From NCBI GenBank assembly GCA_030374765.1, contig JARGXX010000108.1, forward strand, positions 1-64,000: a stretch of DNA of 64,000 bases. The letters run 5' to 3'. The notes under the pieces were generated by a model that saw only the letters and a program-made list of their open reading frames with translations, had not been told where the DNA came from and ran no database searches. This document shows positions 38,213 through 50,416 of the stretch, one piece after another. Both the position numbers and the translations under genes were made by a program. This DNA comes from Agarophyton chilense. Taxonomy: Eukaryota; Rhodophyta; Florideophyceae; Gracilariales; Gracilariaceae. The stretch's first letter is position 1; every line of letters starts with the position of its first letter.

Positions 38213-39401
38213 GTTGTGCAAAGTGTCACAAGAGGCCGAGAGAGATGACTTGACAGCAACAGACGAGTGAACAACAACAACAGACAACAACAACAAAGTA
38301 AAAACAACAAACAACAAATAATTCTTCAAGATTGAACAGACAATAGTCTGCGGGCGCACTGGCAGGGCTTCCTATACCCGCGTCCCTAAAGGTCGGACCC
38401 CTGGCCCCCAGAGCTCTTCTGGGTAGATAACGGTTTTCTGCAGTCTACCTCCTCCCACGCCAAAAGGAGAACGCGCGTTGCTAGTTACGAGGCTTCCAGA
38501 GAATGGTTAATGACCGAAGATATGCCTTCACCAAGTTGACCCTCTCTGGCCTCTTTCAAGAACTAGCACGACCTCAAAACCGAAGCTACTTCAACACCAA
38601 GATACGCTTCTAACGAGCAATCAATGAAGATCGCACGCGGCCTGATCCTGGAAAGGAGGTCAGCCTTCGAAACGTCGCCTCCCCGCGTACTGCGGATCAA
38701 AAGCTCCTTATGGATGCTGTTCACAACAGTCCAAGTGCCCAACCACAAAGGTCGGGCTCACACACAAAGTCAAACAACCAACAAAATCCAGTGCGCCACG
38801 GCACCCCGTCCACAAATGCACCCGCAAAGTTCAACCAGATCTTTCGACCGTCACTGTTATCCGCCCTAAAAGGACCAGTGGGGAACCCGCTTGACAGTAC
38901 ACCTGCTTTGGTTCAAGCCGCCAGGCTAACGTCCCCGAGTACAAGGAATCACCCAAAGTACCTCGGATCAACCGCTCGTCGCACAGGCAATGATGCAGAC
39001 CAAACACACAAACACACACGAATGCTGAGCCAAGAACTCCAGGCACAGACTTCAACAAACACGGTCCTCAACCTCTCAGATCAGAACCCGCAAACACGAC
39101 GCAGGGATCCACAAAACAACGAAAGAGAGGGAGACCAAACGAAACGGATAGCGATCGACAAACACGGGCAACAACGAGCACCCAACCACAATCACGATAA
39201 AAACGTCCAACCACTACCACCACAACGCCCTCAGGGAGGAACACAAGACCGAAAGAAAAAACCAACACCAACCCACGATACGGTCACACACCCGACGAAA
39301 CGGCTACTACGGCGGAAACGAAGAGAATTGAACAGCGAAACGGGTGAACGGCGGTGCGGGAGAGCGGCGAGAGACGAACTAGATGGCAGAGGTCAGCGGG
39401 G
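38213..39401 (-). other. Copia-A leader of A2
   Basis: 1189 nt with the shared module at 38350-38570. On the opposite strand an ATG-started 388-codon frame (38710-39876) runs through this leader and the LTR; see findings. No sense gene recognised. Confidence 0.75.
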
Positions 39402-39415
39402 CTGGGCCCATAACC
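39402..39415 (-). promoter_or_regulatory. PBS of A2
   Basis: GGTTATGGGCCCAG on the minus strand next to the LTR; half-tRNA initiator Met. Confidence 0.9.
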
Positions 39416-40102
39416 TGATGGAAAGGGAAATGCTGAAGGAAAGGTTGAGGGATGAATGGAAAGTTCGCCAGCTCTGGCTTGGATTTACTTGGAGGCGCTC
39501 AAACTTTCACTTATATACTACTTCAAAACGTCAGCTGTCTAGACTCCAACCCAAAGTAAACCCTAGACTACAAAGCAGGGACACTCAATACTACCAATCA
39601 TATTCAAGCATGACATTAACCCTAGTCAATGTTCATTGCAGCGCACAACAAGGCAATATACAGTGCACAGCCCATAATTACACTGACGTGTGCACAAATT
39701 CAATATGCCAGCACACACTACTTGCAATCCGCCTCCATACACATTCACGTTCCAGCACAGTACACCAAGTCTCCTGTAATACACATGTCACGTCTCTTCT
39801 CCAAGTACATTCGTTACACCTTGTGAGATGTGTTCATAGTACACCAGCTGGACATATTGAACAGCGTGCACAGTAGTACAAGTAGACCACGTACACACGT
39901 GTACCACAGACAAACCCAATAGTGCCATACCACTTGTACACACCACATTGCATGTGCACATTTGCAGTAGCCAATCACAGCCCGAGTTCACGTTCAGATC
40001 CGACTGACACGCATATGCGCTTTTCCAGGGGCACCCTCCAAAACAGCCCATGCTCCCCTGCACTTTTGTTTTTCAGTGACAGCACAGGGTCAACAGCCAA
40101 CA
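39416..40102 (-). repeat. Copia-A LTR shared by A2 and A6
   Basis: 687 bp. It is the 3' LTR of A6 (polypurine tract and stop codon on its high side) and the 5' LTR of A2 (PBS and leader on its low side). This is the undamaged equivalent of 670-1354. Confidence 0.92.
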
Positions 40103-40122
40103 CTCCCCCTCTGTCACTGACT

Positions 40123-43100
40123 TCAAAGGTCTAGGTGTCGGACGCCACTGTCTTCACGGAACCTCTCGTGCTTCACACGGCAAAGTGGTTTGTTGAGCAT
40201 ATCGGCAGTCATACAATCGGTAGGGCAGTAGAACAACACAATCGACTTGTCACGTAGAGCTTCTCGAGTAAAGTGAAAACGAATGTCGATATGCTTGGTA
40301 CGCTTGTTGACAACGCCATTTCGGGCAAGGTCAATGCACCCTTGGTTGTCAACATATACAGGCGTTGGTTCAACAAGCAACTTTACCGAATCGTCCACTT
40401 CTACTCCAATGACTATGCCGATGCCATTCCACAAACGCCTAAGCCAGATGGCCTCTTTGGAACCACTGCACAGACTCACATACTCAGCTTCAGCACTAGA
40501 CAGTGCAACCACTTCTTGCTGACGTGAACACCATGACACAGGACCTCCAGCCATCATGAACAAGTACCCACTGGTAGACTTGCGGTTTGCAACATCGCCT
40601 GCCCAGTCAGAGTCCACGTAGCCTTGAAGTGCCAAATCGGTGTTTAAGCCGTAGGTGAGACCAAATGTACAAGTACCGTTGAGATAGCGAAGCACACGTT
40701 TGACTGCCTTCCAGTGAATCTCTCCAGGTTTCTCAACATACTTGGCAAGTTTGGACACCGCGTATGAGATATCTGGACGAGTTCCTACAGACAAGTACAT
40801 GAGACAGCCAATTGCCTGACGGTACGGCACCTCCCTGAGTACATCCTGAATCGCAGACAGGTCCATGCCAACTTCCATTGGAGTGTCAACTGGTTTGGAC
40901 TGGTGCATGCCAAAACGTTCCAAGACCTTTTGTGTGTACGCAGACTGAGTCAGATACAACTCTCGCTTAACTCTGTCACGGTGGATCTCGAATCCGAGTA
41001 CCATGCGAGCTTGATAGAGGTCTTTCATGTGGAACCGAGACGACAGCTCTGCCTTTACACGATCCATTGTCTTCATGCTCGGACTTGCAATAAGCAAGTC
41101 ATCAACGTATAGAGCAATCAAAACAACAAATCCCAGTGTCTTTCCGCTGTACACACACTCATCTGGGTCATTTGGCGTCAACTGCATCTCCTCAACAAGG
41201 AACGAGTATATCTTTGCATGCCACTGTCTGGGTGCCTGTCGTAGCCCATAGATGGCTTTCTTCAAACGACACACCAGATCCTCGTTACCTTGCTGCACAA
41301 AACCTGTTGGCTGCTCCATGTACACTGTCTCCTCAAGGTCACCGTTCAGAAAAGCTGTTTTCACATCCATCTGGTGCAAATGAAAGTCTCGTACAGCAGT
41401 CACTGACAGAATCATCCTGATCGAGGTAAACTTAACAACAGGTGCATATGTTTCAGAAAAGTCAACACCCTCGATCTGCAGGAATCCTCTAGCAACCATA
41501 CGAGCCTTGTACCTGATAGTTGGTTCACCAGATGGTGCTGCTTCATACTTCTGCACATACACCCACTTGGACGAAATCACGTTGCTGTCTGCTGGCCTTG
41601 GCACTAAGTCCCATGTGTCATGCTCAATTAGTGACTGGTACTCACTCTTCATTGCCTTCTTCCATGCTTCGGAATCAGGACGTGACACAGCATCATCATA
41701 TGACGACGGGGTGTCATCACTGGCAGTGAGTAGAGCAGTTGCACGCCACCATGAGCTCGGCTTCCTACGTTCACGCGTGGACCTACGAACAGGTTGTGTC
41801 TCATGCACTACAGGCTCAACTGATGTATCAGCTGCGGAATCATCAACAGAGCTGTCAGAAGCATCATCAGAGTCAGGCAAAGGCGCAGAAGGGTCATCAT
41901 CGCTGGGTCCACCAGATGTGTCAGATGTAAAGGTATCATGTGGACTAGACATATTACTAAAGTCAATGTCTGCGTAGTCCTCTTCCTCATAGCCAAACTG
42001 GTTGTCTGAGCCCGAAAACTCATCAAACCGTACATCTCTTGACACAATCACCTTTTTCTTTTCAGAGTCCCACAACTTGTATCCGTGAGACCCTGGGGTG
42101 TACCCAATAAAGATAGCTTCCACACCACGCTCCTCTAGCTTCTTCAGCTTATGATCCACAACCTTGTACCAGCATCGGCTCCCAAACACACGCAGGTTGC
42201 TCACATCAGGCTTCTGACCATGCCACAGTTCATATGGTGTCACACTACTTGGAAGAGCTTTGCAAGTCACACGGTTGCGCACATACACTGCAACATTCAG
42301 TGCCTCAGCCCAAAAGTGCTTTGGCAATTTCTTGTGACATAACATCGATCTGACCAAGTCCATGAGTGTGCGGTTGAACCGTTCGGCAAGTCCATTCTGC
42401 TGAGGATTGTAAGGCACAGTTCGCTGATGCTCAATACCGTGACGTTCAAGTTCTTTGGTAAAACGATGTGACAGATATTCACCACCGTTGTCAGTGCGCA
42501 ATGCTTTGAGCACACTCTCACGTGCGGTGATGGTTTTCACTTGTCTGCCAGTTTGGTTTTGAACAAACTTGAGCCACCTTAGGAACATCTGGAACACCTC
42601 ATCCTTAGTTTTGAGCATGTAGAAGAAGCAGAAACGACTGTGATCATCGATGAATGTGACGAAGTAGTGCGAGCCTCCCAAGGATTTCACACTTACTGGA
42701 CCTGACACATCGGAGTGAACAAGTTCCAGTACGTGTTTTGCTCGTTCCCCCCCTTGCTTGGGAGTCGGAGCACGGGTTGCTTTTCCTACTACACATGAGC
42801 CACACACATCTGAATCCTGCGCAACGTCTACATTGAGCCCTGACACAACCTTACTTCGAGCCATATGCTTGATACCATCCACATTCACATGAGCCATTCG
42901 AGCATGCCATAGTGACAAGTCCGACACAAGTGCGCTGTTTACATCTGTACACTGGTGTGCAGCAGTGCAAAGGTAGTATAGGCCTTTGACGCGGCGCCCC
43001 AAGGCAACCACTTTTGACCCCTTGTATACACATACCTTCTCTTTTTCAAACGCTACTTTGCACCCCAGATCACAAATCGCCGATACAGAAAGCAAATGGT

Positions 43101-44148
43101 ACCTTAAATTCGGTACATGAACAACTTGCTTCAGCTGGCACTTTCGTTTGGACCCTTCCACAATCAGATCAAGCTCCACACTACCGTGACCAACAGACTC
43201 TAGTTTGGAATCATTACCGATGCTAACGCCAGAAGACACCTTACTATCATATGTTTGGAACATGGATTCGTCAAAAGTCATGTGGGCAGTAGCACCAGAG
43301 TCAACAATCCAGTCACTGTTCGTGGCTTTATCAGAGCCAGTAGCAATGAGACATACAAAGTCAGAGTCGTTGCCACCCGTACCTTGCTCATCGCTGAGCT
43401 CAGTATTGACAGTTGGGTGAGCAGCACCGACCTGATTCCTGTTAGCCCCATCACGTTGCTTCTTGAAACAGTTCCTCTGGATATGACCCTTCTTATGACA
43501 ATAATGACACTCGATGTTCTTCCATCGCGACTGCCTGCCAACCAAAGCTGCCTCACTTCCACCAGGCTCCTCCTTGGCACGATCGTTCATTCGCTGCTCT
43601 TCTTGCAGCAGACGACTCTTCACAAACTCTAGAGTGCGTTGACGATCGCCAATCGTGGTATCAATTGCGACGATGAGGTGCTCGAATCTTTCCGGAAGTC
43701 CGCATAGGATGGCCATAGCGATGTCCTCCTCCTCAACAACAACGTCCATACACTTCAGGTCTGATGCCAGATGACGTACACGGTTGATGAACTGTAGCAT
43801 TTTCTCATCATCACGCATCTTGGCAGAGTAGAAGGACCGTCGGGCGTTGATTTTGTTGAGCAGAGTCTTGCGTTGGAACACATCGCAAATGGCTTTCCAC
43901 ATATCGGCATCGTTGTCGGCGTCCCGCACATGATCGAAATGCTCATCACTGAGTGTGAGACCAATAATAGCTCTGGCCTTGGCATCTTTCTTTTTCCAAG
44001 TCGAAAGCTCATCTTCGTCAGTGGGTCTAACAGAGTCGAGGTGGCCGTCGAGGTCCTTGAGTGCAAGCAGCAGCTCAATCTTCTGCTTCCATACGTGGAA
44101 GTTATCCTCAACCAGCTTTTCGATTTTCACCCCACTGAACGAATCCAT
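40123..44148 (-). CDS. Copia-A Gag-Pol polyprotein, intact, 1341 residues
   Basis: Same length and domain order as 27950-31975, with all motifs present: CCHC knuckle at 214-227, protease D283, integrase D480/D553/E589, RT D928 and YVDD 1014-1017, RNase H D1179 and E1220. It differs from that copy at scattered residues, such as AHVN for AYVN in the integrase zinc region and DTFTSDTSGG for DTSTSDTSSG in the acidic linker. It is the undamaged duplicate of the broken gene at 1375-5409. The ATG at 44148 is used for the same reasons as in A5. Confidence 0.96.
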   Translation of the reverse strand: MDSFSGVKIEKLVEDNFHVWKQKIELLLALKDLDGHLDSVRPTDEDELSTWKKKDAKARAIIGLTLSDEHFDHVRDADNDADMWKAICDVFQRKTLLNKINARRSFYSAKMRDDEKMLQFINRVRHLASDLKCMDVVVEEEDIAMAILCGLPERFEHLIVAIDTTIGDRQRTLEFVKSRLLQEEQRMNDRAKEEPGGSEAALVGRQSRWKNIECHYCHKKGHIQRNCFKKQRDGANRNQVGAAHPTVNTELSDEQGTGGNDSDFVCLIATGSDKATNSDWIVDSGATAHMTFDESMFQTYDSKVSSGVSIGNDSKLESVGHGSVELDLIVEGSKRKCQLKQVVHVPNLRYHLLSVSAICDLGCKVAFEKEKVCVYKGSKVVALGRRVKGLYYLCTAAHQCTDVNSALVSDLSLWHARMAHVNVDGIKHMARSKVVSGLNVDVAQDSDVCGSCVVGKATRAPTPKQGGERAKHVLELVHSDVSGPVSVKSLGGSHYFVTFIDDHSRFCFFYMLKTKDEVFQMFLRWLKFVQNQTGRQVKTITARESVLKALRTDNGGEYLSHRFTKELERHGIEHQRTVPYNPQQNGLAERFNRTLMDLVRSMLCHKKLPKHFWAEALNVAVYVRNRVTCKALPSSVTPYELWHGQKPDVSNLRVFGSRCWYKVVDHKLKKLEERGVEAIFIGYTPGSHGYKLWDSEKKKVIVSRDVRFDEFSGSDNQFGYEEEDYADIDFSNMSSPHDTFTSDTSGGPSDDDPSAPLPDSDDASDSSVDDSAADTSVEPVVHETQPVRRSTRERRKPSSWWRATALLTASDDTPSSYDDAVSRPDSEAWKKAMKSEYQSLIEHDTWDLVPRPADSNVISSKWVYVQKYEAAPSGEPTIRYKARMVARGFLQIEGVDFSETYAPVVKFTSIRMILSVTAVRDFHLHQMDVKTAFLNGDLEETVYMEQPTGFVQQGNEDLVCRLKKAIYGLRQAPRQWHAKIYSFLVEEMQLTPNDPDECVYSGKTLGFVVLIALYVDDLLIASPSMKTMDRVKAELSSRFHMKDLYQARMVLGFEIHRDRVKRELYLTQSAYTQKVLERFGMHQSKPVDTPMEVGMDLSAIQDVLREVPYRQAIGCLMYLSVGTRPDISYAVSKLAKYVEKPGEIHWKAVKRVLRYLNGTCTFGLTYGLNTDLALQGYVDSDWAGDVANRKSTSGYLFMMAGGPVSWCSRQQEVVALSSAEAEYVSLCSGSKEAIWLRRLWNGIGIVIGVEVDDSVKLLVEPTPVYVDNQGCIDLARNGVVNKRTKHIDIRFHFTREALRDKSIVLFYCPTDCMTADMLNKPLCRVKHERFREDSGVRHLDL

Positions 44149-45337
44149 GTTGTGCAAAGTGTCACAAGAGGCCGAGAGAGATGACTTGACAGCAACAGAC
44201 GAGTGAACAACAACAACAGACAACAACAACAAAGTAAAAACAACAAACAACAAATAATTCTTCAAGATTGAACAGACAATAGTCTGCGGGCGCACTGGCA
44301 GGGCTTCCTATACCCGCGTCCCTAAAGGTCGGACCCCTGGCCCCCAGAGCTCTTCTGGGTAGATAACGGTTTTCTGCAGTCTACCTCCTCCCACGCCAAA
44401 AGGAGAACGCGCGTTGCTAGTTACGAGGCTTCCAGAGAATGGTTAATGACCGAAGATATGCCTTCACCAAGTTGACCCTCTCTGGCCTCTTTCAAGAACT
44501 AGCACGACCTCAAAACCGAAGCTACTTCAACACCAAGATACGCTTCTAACGAGCAATCAATGAAGATCGCACGCGGCCTGATCCTGGAAAGGAGGTCAGC
44601 CTTCGAAACGTCGCCTCCCCGCGTACTGCGGATCAAAAGCTCCTTATGGATGCTGTTCACAACAGTCCAAGTGCCCAACCACAAAGGTCGGGCTCACACA
44701 CAAAGTCAAACAACCAACAAAATCCAGTGCGCCACGGCACCCCGTCCACAAATGCACCCGCAAAGTTCAACCAGATCTTTCGACCGTCACTGTTATCCGC
44801 CCTAAAAGGACCAGTGGGGAACCCGCTTGACAGTACACCTGCTTTGGTTCAAGCCGCCAGGCTAACGTCCCCGAGTACAAGGAATCACCCAAAGTACCTC
44901 GGATCAACCGCTCGTCGCACAGGCAATGATGCAGACCAAACACACAAACACACACGAATGCTGAACCAAGAACTCCAGGCACAGACTTCAACAAACACGG
45001 TCCTCAACCTCTCAGATCAGAACCCGCAAACACGACGCAGGGATCCACAAAACAACGAAAGAGAGGGAGACCAAACGAAACGGATAGCGATCGACAAACA
45101 CGGGCAACAACGAGCACCCAACCACAATCACGATAAAAACGTCCAACCACTACCACCACAACGCCCTCAGGGAGGAACACAAGACCGAAAGAAAAAACCA
45201 ACACCGACCCACGATACGGTCACACACCCGACGAAACGGCTACTACGGCGGAAACGAAGAGAATTGAACAGCGAAACGGGTGAACGGCGGTGCGGGAGAG
45301 CGGCGAGAGACGAACTAGATGGCAGAGGTCAGCGGGG
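44149..45337 (-). other. Copia-A leader of A6
   Basis: 1189 nt, nearly identical to 5410-6598. Shared module at 44286-44506. An antisense ATG-started 388-codon frame covers 44646-45812. Confidence 0.75.
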
Positions 45338-45351
45338 CTGGGCCCATAACC
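45338..45351 (-). promoter_or_regulatory. PBS of A6
   Basis: GGTTATGGGCCCAG on the minus strand, directly after the 5' LTR. Confidence 0.9.
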
Positions 45352-46038
45352 TGATGGAAAGGGAAATGCTGAAGGAAAGGTTGAGGGATGAATGGAAAGT
45401 TCGCCAGCTCTGGCTTGGATTTACTTGGAGGCGCTCAAACTTTCACTTATATACTACTTCAAAACGTCAGCTGTCTAGACTCCAACTCAAAGTAAACCCT
45501 AGACTACAAAGCAGGGACACTCAATACTACCAATCATATTCAAGCATGACATTAACCCTAGTCAATGTTCATTGCAGCGCACAACAAGGCAATTTACAGT
45601 GCACAGCCCATAATTACACTGACGTGTGCACAAATTCAATATGCCAGCACACACTACTTGCAATCCGCCTCCATACACATTCACGTTCCAGCACAGTACA
45701 CCAAGTCTCCTGTAATACACATGTCACGTCTCTTCTCCAAGTACATTCGTTACACCTTGTGAGATGTGTTCATAGTACACCAGCTGGACATGTTGAACAG
45801 CGTGCACAGTAGTACAAGTAGACCACATACACACGTGTACCACAGACAAACCCAATAGTGCCATACCACTTGTACACACCACATTGCATGTGCACATTTG
45901 CAGTAGCCAATCACAGCCCGAGTTCGCGTTGAGATCCGACTGACACGCATATGCGCTTTTCCAGGGGCACCCTCCAAAACAGCCCATGCTCCCCTGCACT
46001 TTTGTTTTTCAGTGACAGCACAGGGTCAACAGCCAACA
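45352..46038 (-). repeat. Copia-A 5' LTR of A6
   Basis: 687 bp, the duplicate of 6613-7299; I saw no difference between them. Followed on the high side by TTGTC (46039-46043). Confidence 0.93.
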
Positions 46039-46843
46039 TTGTCGCCCGTTACAGGGAACAAGAGCCGAAAGTGACCTTCCTTGAACTCGTACAGTTTGCC
46101 CGCGCAGAGGGAGATGCACTACGCGCACGCAATCCGGGAACCCGGTCGAAGGCCGCTAAGGCATTGCTGCTTGAGTCGGATTCTTCTTCACTGTTATTTG
46201 CGACGGATGGCATCCCCAACAGGGTTATGACAATATGAATGTCATCCATCACGATGGTCTATCTATTCCGACAACGGAATTACCGTCTACGACGGATGGC
46301 TCGGTTGAGTCAACCGCAAGGGACACGGAGAACGGGCAGGTCTTCTATCTAAATGACCGCCGCACTCCGGCCCCCCGTATGCCGTACTCGAACGGAATGA
46401 CACGAAGTCAGCGCCCTGGATGGGTTGGAAACCGGGAACCTGGAAGATACACCGATGCTCGGAATGCCGTACCGCGAAACGCGGGAGTGACATTGGTGTG
46501 CCACTTGTGCTACAAGCGCGGGCACACCTCCCCGCAATGCCTTTTATCGCTACGCGATATGGCGCGAGTGGTGGATAATTACAAAGCCCTCTCCCCGCAG
46601 GAGAAGGGCTCCGTGCCACTCACGTCATATCTCCGCGCGAAGACGGACTTCCCCAACGCATTGGCTCACACTCCAAATTCTCGGTACAAACCGGCTCAGC
46701 CGGCACGCGCGGCCCCTGCGCCAAACCACGCTGGGGGACCTCAACCCGCTCCTGCGGTAGCTACCGTGCAACGGAATCATGCACTCGTTGCCGAGGAAGT
46801 CGGGCCTTCGCCCGACCAGGACCTTGTACAGGGAAAAGAATAG
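46039..46843 (+). pseudogene. Gypsy-C gag, C-terminal half, right copy
   Basis: Same as 7300-8104: capsid end, frame change near 46210-46228, CCHC knuckle at 46499-46540 and stop at 46841-46843. One residue differs (NYKALS for NYEALS). Its N-terminal half is the antisense piece at 33782-34510. Confidence 0.85.
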
Positions 46844-46890
46844 AGGGAGTCTCCCCTTCGGGAGAGGCGTCCTCAGAGTTGAGGCTGACG
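46831..46890 (+). promoter_or_regulatory. Candidate -1 frameshift signal, right copy
   Basis: GGGAAAA at 46831-46837 and the two hairpins at 46850-46865 and 46871-46884, identical to 8092-8151. Confidence 0.62.
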
Positions 46891-49760
46891 ACGCCCGAGG
46901 CGCCGATGCCTCGCTCCCCGGTGAAAATCCTGACAAGGAAGGACACCGCAGACGCGGACTCTAAACACCTCGGTGTTTTGCGTCGACCGTGGATACGGAT
47001 TAGAAATAACCGGATCCCGGATACAGTCTTGGTAGTTGCCAAGCGTAACTACAAGGTTTACGCTGACCTGGGTCTGCACACGCAGTTTATGGTGAGACAT
47101 CTCACTGTCCTGGATACAGGTGCTGGGCCGAACTTTATTGTAAAATCAGTTTCACCCCCGCCATTGCGGTCACTCATCCGTTCTGAAATGGTACCCGACG
47201 TGTCGGACGCCAATAACAACCCGTTGAAAACGGCTGGTGTGATCGACCTGGTCGTCAGGCTAGGGCGGATGGTGGTTAAACTAACTTTTATTGTGTGCCG
47301 CTCGCTGGCCGCGCCAGTTATACTGGGATGTGACTACTGCGACAGGTTTGTCGACGCCATCCGCCCACGCCTTAAGCAGGTGGAACTTGAGGACGGATCG
47401 ACCGTCCCCATTGTTCGTCAATTGCTGAAGCAGGCATCGAGAAAACACGTTCCTCTACCTGCTGCGCAGAAACCAACACCGGCGAACCGGGATTTTACGA
47501 AGCTACGCGTTGCCTCGTCAGTAACCATACCCCCGGAGAGCCAGGTTATGGTTTCAGTCAATTTCCGTCAACACGGTCTTCGGGTTGTTCAGCCCTTGCC
47601 CTCGTTGTACGAGAAATTTCAGTTAACCGTTGCGAACGGAATCGTTCAAGTCACGCCGAATACCCCTTTCAGGGTCTTGGTTGCAATCTGGGGAAGGCTC
47701 CCCAGACTCTGGCAAAGAACCAAGTCATTGGGTCTGTGACGCCGCACCCGCTCGCGATGCTCCCTACAAAGGTGACGGCTGCCGAAGTACTCGGAATAAC
47801 TTCCTCTACCGAGGATGGTCTCCCGGTATCCGGTGCAGAAACCTCCGGGGAGGCACAGCAGTTGGCGCTCGATAAAACCGTCAAGACGAATGCATTTCCG
47901 ACCTCGTCGGTTCCCACACCTGACGCCAGGGCACAGCCTACGAGCTACGATAAGATAGACCCGATTAAGGCCCTCGAGGACCTGGACCTGAGTCATGTAC
48001 CGGTCTCACACCGGGACCGCTTACGCGGAATGCTACGCGAGTTTACCACCATGTGGGACGGCTCACTGGGTGAGATCAATACAACCGAACATCGGATAGA
48101 ATTGCTACCGGACGCACGTCCGGTTGCACAACCCCCTTACAGGGCGGGACCGAAAGCTCGGGAGGAGGAAGAATTTCAGGTGGACAAGATGCTCCGTGCT
48201 AGAGTAATCGAGCCCGCCCAATCTCCTTGGGCTTCACCGGTGGTGCTGGCCCTCAAGGCTGACGGCACGTGGCGGTTTTGCGTTGACTACCGCCGCCTCA
48301 ATGCCGTCACCGTGAGGGACACCTACCCGATCCCGCGCATGGACGAGTGTATAGACTCGCTCGGGGACGCTACCGTGTTTACGGCTCTGGATGCTAACTG
48401 GGGCTACTGGCAAGTCCCAATCCGGGAAGAGGACCGAGACAAAACCGCGTTTGTTTGACACTCGGGTTCCTACCGCTTCAAGCGGATGCCGTTTGGTTTA
48501 ACCAATGCACCGGCCACCTTTCAAAGGGCAATAGACATACTGATGTCGCGTTTCAAGTGGCGCACGTGCTTTGTCTACTTGGACGACATCATTGTCTTTT
48601 CCAGAAACCTGGACGATCACCTGACCCACGTGCGGGACGTGATGACCGTAGTGCGAGACGCAGGAATAACCCTGAAGTTGAGGAAGTGCGAGTTCTTCAC
48701 CGACACGGTGAAGTATCTCGGGCACGTCATCCGTCCAGGACGGTTATTGATCGAACAAGTTCGTATCAAGTCCCTCTGCGAGGCGAAGGAGCCCCGTACT
48801 CAAACGGAGCTCCGATCCTTTTTAGGTCTGGTCAACGTCTATCGACGGTTTATACCGAGTTTCTCGGATATCGCCGCTCCGCTAAACGCGCTACTGCGGA
48901 AGGGCCAGCCACCGAAGCTTGCGCCATTTACCACCGATCAGTCGGAATCTTTTCGCTCCTTGATTAAGGCAGTTACGACAGCTCCCATCCTATCCTTACC
49001 CAAACCTGGGCTTCCCTACTCCATCGACACCGACGCCAGCGACCACCAGGTGGGCTGCGCACTGTTCCAAACCACCCCCGAGGGGGAAGGCAAACCAATT
49101 GGCTATTGGTCCCGCACGCTGAACGTCCACGAGCGCAACTACTCGGTCTCCGAGAAGGAGTGCCTCGCAGTGGTCTGGGCGCTATCCACTCTGCGCCCAT
49201 ACCTCATGGGCGTTCATTTCACCGTGTACACGGACCATGCCTCGTTGAGGTGGCTGCTGAACATCGCAGATCCTTCTGGCCGCTTAATGCGGTGGCGCCT
49301 CCGCTTGGCGGAATTCAACTTCGAGGTCGTCTACAAAAAGGGTGTCCAGAACACCCAAGCAGACGCCCTCTCTCGATTACCTACGACAGGTGAAGCACTT
49401 GCCGACCCGGAGGTCGACGAGATCCCGTGCTTTACCTTGGAAGGAGAAACACCAACGGAGTCGGATTGGCCCGAAACCGGGGAAGACACCATGGAAATGG
49501 ATGAGCTACTCGCAGCGCGCAAGAATGAAACACCCGTACCCGGGACCTTTGTACCCATCTCCACCGAGGAGATGATCCGAGAACAGTTCGGCGACCCGTT
49601 CTGCACGCGCATAAGGGCCCGCCTAAACGGTGGAGAGGACCTCCCGTTCGAGGTAAACGACGTCGGTTACCTCGTCCGGACGGTGGACCACCGATCCCAG
49701 ATCGTGGTACCCCACACCCTGCAAACCAGGGTGCTCCACCTCTCACACTACCAGACCCTC
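46834..49760 (+). pseudogene. Gypsy-C pol, right copy
   Basis: Protease DTGAG starts at 47113, RT first Asp at 48390, YLDD at 48576-48587, RNase H DTDAS at 49026, integrase cut at 49760 by the Copia-A LTR. It carries the same frameshift near 47679 and the same TGA at 48456-48458 as the left copy, so these lesions predate the duplication. One substitution in the RT N-terminal region (LREFTTMW for LREVTTMW). Confidence 0.9.
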
Positions 49761-50416
49761 TGTTGGATAAGGAAATGCTGAAGGAAAGGTTGAGGGAATG
49801 AAAAGGAAGTTCGCCATGTTGGATAGGAAAATCCTGAAGGAAAGGTTGAGGGATGAAAGGAAAGTTCGCCAGCTCTGGCTTGGATTTACTTGGAGGCGCT
49901 CAAACTTTCACTTATATACTACTTCAAAACGTCAGCTGTCTAGACTCCAACTCAAAGTAAACCCTAGACTACAAAGCAGGGACACTCAATACTACCAATC
50001 ATATTCAAGCATGACATTACCCTAGTCAATGTTCATTGCAGCGCACAACAAGGCAATATACAGTGCACAGCCCATAATTACACTGACGTGTGCACAAATT
50101 CAATATGCCAGCACACACTACTTGCAATCCGCCTCCATACACATTCACGTTCCAGCACAGTACACCAAGTCTCCTGTAATACACATGTCACGTCTCTTCT
50201 CCAAGTACATTCGTTACACCTTGTGAGATGTGTTCATAGTACACCAGCTGGACATGTTGAACAGCGTGCACAGTAGTACAAGTAGACCACGTACACACGT
50301 GTACCACAGACAAACCCAATAGTGCCATACCACTTGTACACACCACATTGCATGTGCACATTTGCAGTAGCCAATCACAGCCCGAGTTCGCGTTGAGATC
50401 CGACTGACACGCATAT
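49761..50416 (-). repeat. Copia-A 3' LTR of A7, first part
   Basis: Duplicate of 11022-11677, including the tandem LTR-end repeat. Ends at TSD CATAT (50412-50416). Confidence 0.88.

Larger units (their letters stand above)
34511..40102 (-). mobile_element. Copia-A element A2, minus strand, 3'-truncated
   Basis: 5' LTR 39416-40102 (shared), PBS 39402-39415, leader 38213-39401 and gag-pol 38212 down to 34511. It lacks the last 107 codons, polypurine tract and 3' LTR, being joined without any LTR or TSD to Gypsy-C gag at 34510/34511. Confidence 0.9.
39416..46038 (-). mobile_element. Copia-A element A6, complete, minus strand
   Basis: 5' LTR 45352-46038, PBS 45338-45351, leader 44149-45337, intact gag-pol 44148 down to 40123, polypurine tract 40103-40112 and 3' LTR 39416-40102. 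The LTRs differ at about half a dozen positions. The 5' side abuts TTGTC of Gypsy-C gag at 46039; the 3' side continues into element A2 instead of a TSD. Confidence 0.94.
46039..49760 (+). mobile_element. Gypsy-C fragment, right copy
   Basis: Duplicate of 7300-11021 with the same boundaries, the same frameshifts and the same in-frame stop. Only two substitutions noticed: 46583 A for 7844 G and 48042 T for 9303 G. Confidence 0.93.
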
